Source of the DNA: Gemmatimonadaceae bacterium
GTDB lineage: Bacteria; Gemmatimonadota; Gemmatimonadetes; Gemmatimonadales; Gemmatimonadaceae
Assembly: GCA_035533015.1 (NCBI GenBank)
Contig: DATLUQ010000051.1
Coordinates: 244,558-308,557 of the forward strand
Direction of reading: 5' to 3'
DNA: 64,000 nucleotides
Shown: one piece after another, positions 61,821-64,000 of the stretch
How the letters are laid out: every line of letters starts with the position of its first letter
How positions within the stretch are numbered: the first letter of the stretch is position 1
The notes under the pieces: generated by a model
Seen by the model: the letters and a program-made list of their open reading frames with translations, nothing else
Database searches by the model: none
What the model was told of the DNA's origin: nothing
Position numbers and translations under genes: made by a program

Positions 61821-64000
<2,180 letters not shown>

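Overview
The window is GC-rich, densely coded bacterial chromosome with no phage, transposase, integrase or CRISPR signature. Several traits together suggest a Gemmatimonadota-type, probably soil, Gram-negative bacterium: paired MacB/FtsX-like permeases of the ADOP type, a carbamoyltransferase-SxtJ-DUF5989-SGNH cassette, several outer-membrane barrels, a futalosine-type amidohydrolase and strong G/C third-position bias. The phylum is inferred; no single gene proves it.

Left part (1-13.3 kb): a truncated class V aminotransferase converges on tyrS, which appears to have a leaderless promoter. Divergent from tyrS lie a class A penicillin-binding protein and an overlapping amidohydrolase, followed by ilvE and an HNH nuclease. 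Converging on these is a six-gene minus-strand operon: an NtrY-like kinase, two overlapping paralogous small membrane proteins, an NtrX/NtrC-like sigma-54 activator, a bactofilin-like/outer-membrane barrel protein and a DUF4390 protein.

13.3-28.6 kb: a NYN-LOTUS-RGG protein, 3-methyladenine glycosylase and M19 dipeptidase form an overlapping operon. Then come an outer-membrane protein, the threonine-degradation pair tdh-kbl, a tiny histone H1-like gene behind stacked palindromes, a 51-residue orphan, a methyltransferase-like protein, a CDF metal transporter, mutM, rlmI, mltG, ruvX, rho and tRNA-Arg(CCG).

28.6-42.3 kb: the carbamoyltransferase cassette for a surface or secreted glycan, two ADOP permeases under a promoter whose -10 lies in an inverted-repeat operator, a patatin/beta-barrel protein, a dicarboxylate/amino-acid symporter and araD.

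42.3-55.4 kb: a sugar-use locus. araB and a non-canonical fucose-type isomerase face a sugar ABC transporter (permease, binding lipoprotein, ATPase), a Tat-exported glycosidase-like protein, a periplasmic aldose epimerase, a GH27 alpha-galactosidase and a POT peptide transporter. With araD this suggests uptake and use of arabinose- and galactose-containing plant polysaccharide.

55.4-64 kb: a five-tRNA operon (Ala, Gly, Val, Arg, Pro) with a consensus promoter, a primary-type sigma factor, an MlaF-like ATPase with a Nudix hydrolase, an AraC-type protein, a four-helix-bundle protein, and the start of an F1 ATP synthase operon (atpA-atpG-atpD, the last cut by the window edge). A perfect CRP-like palindrome overlaps the atpA promoter.
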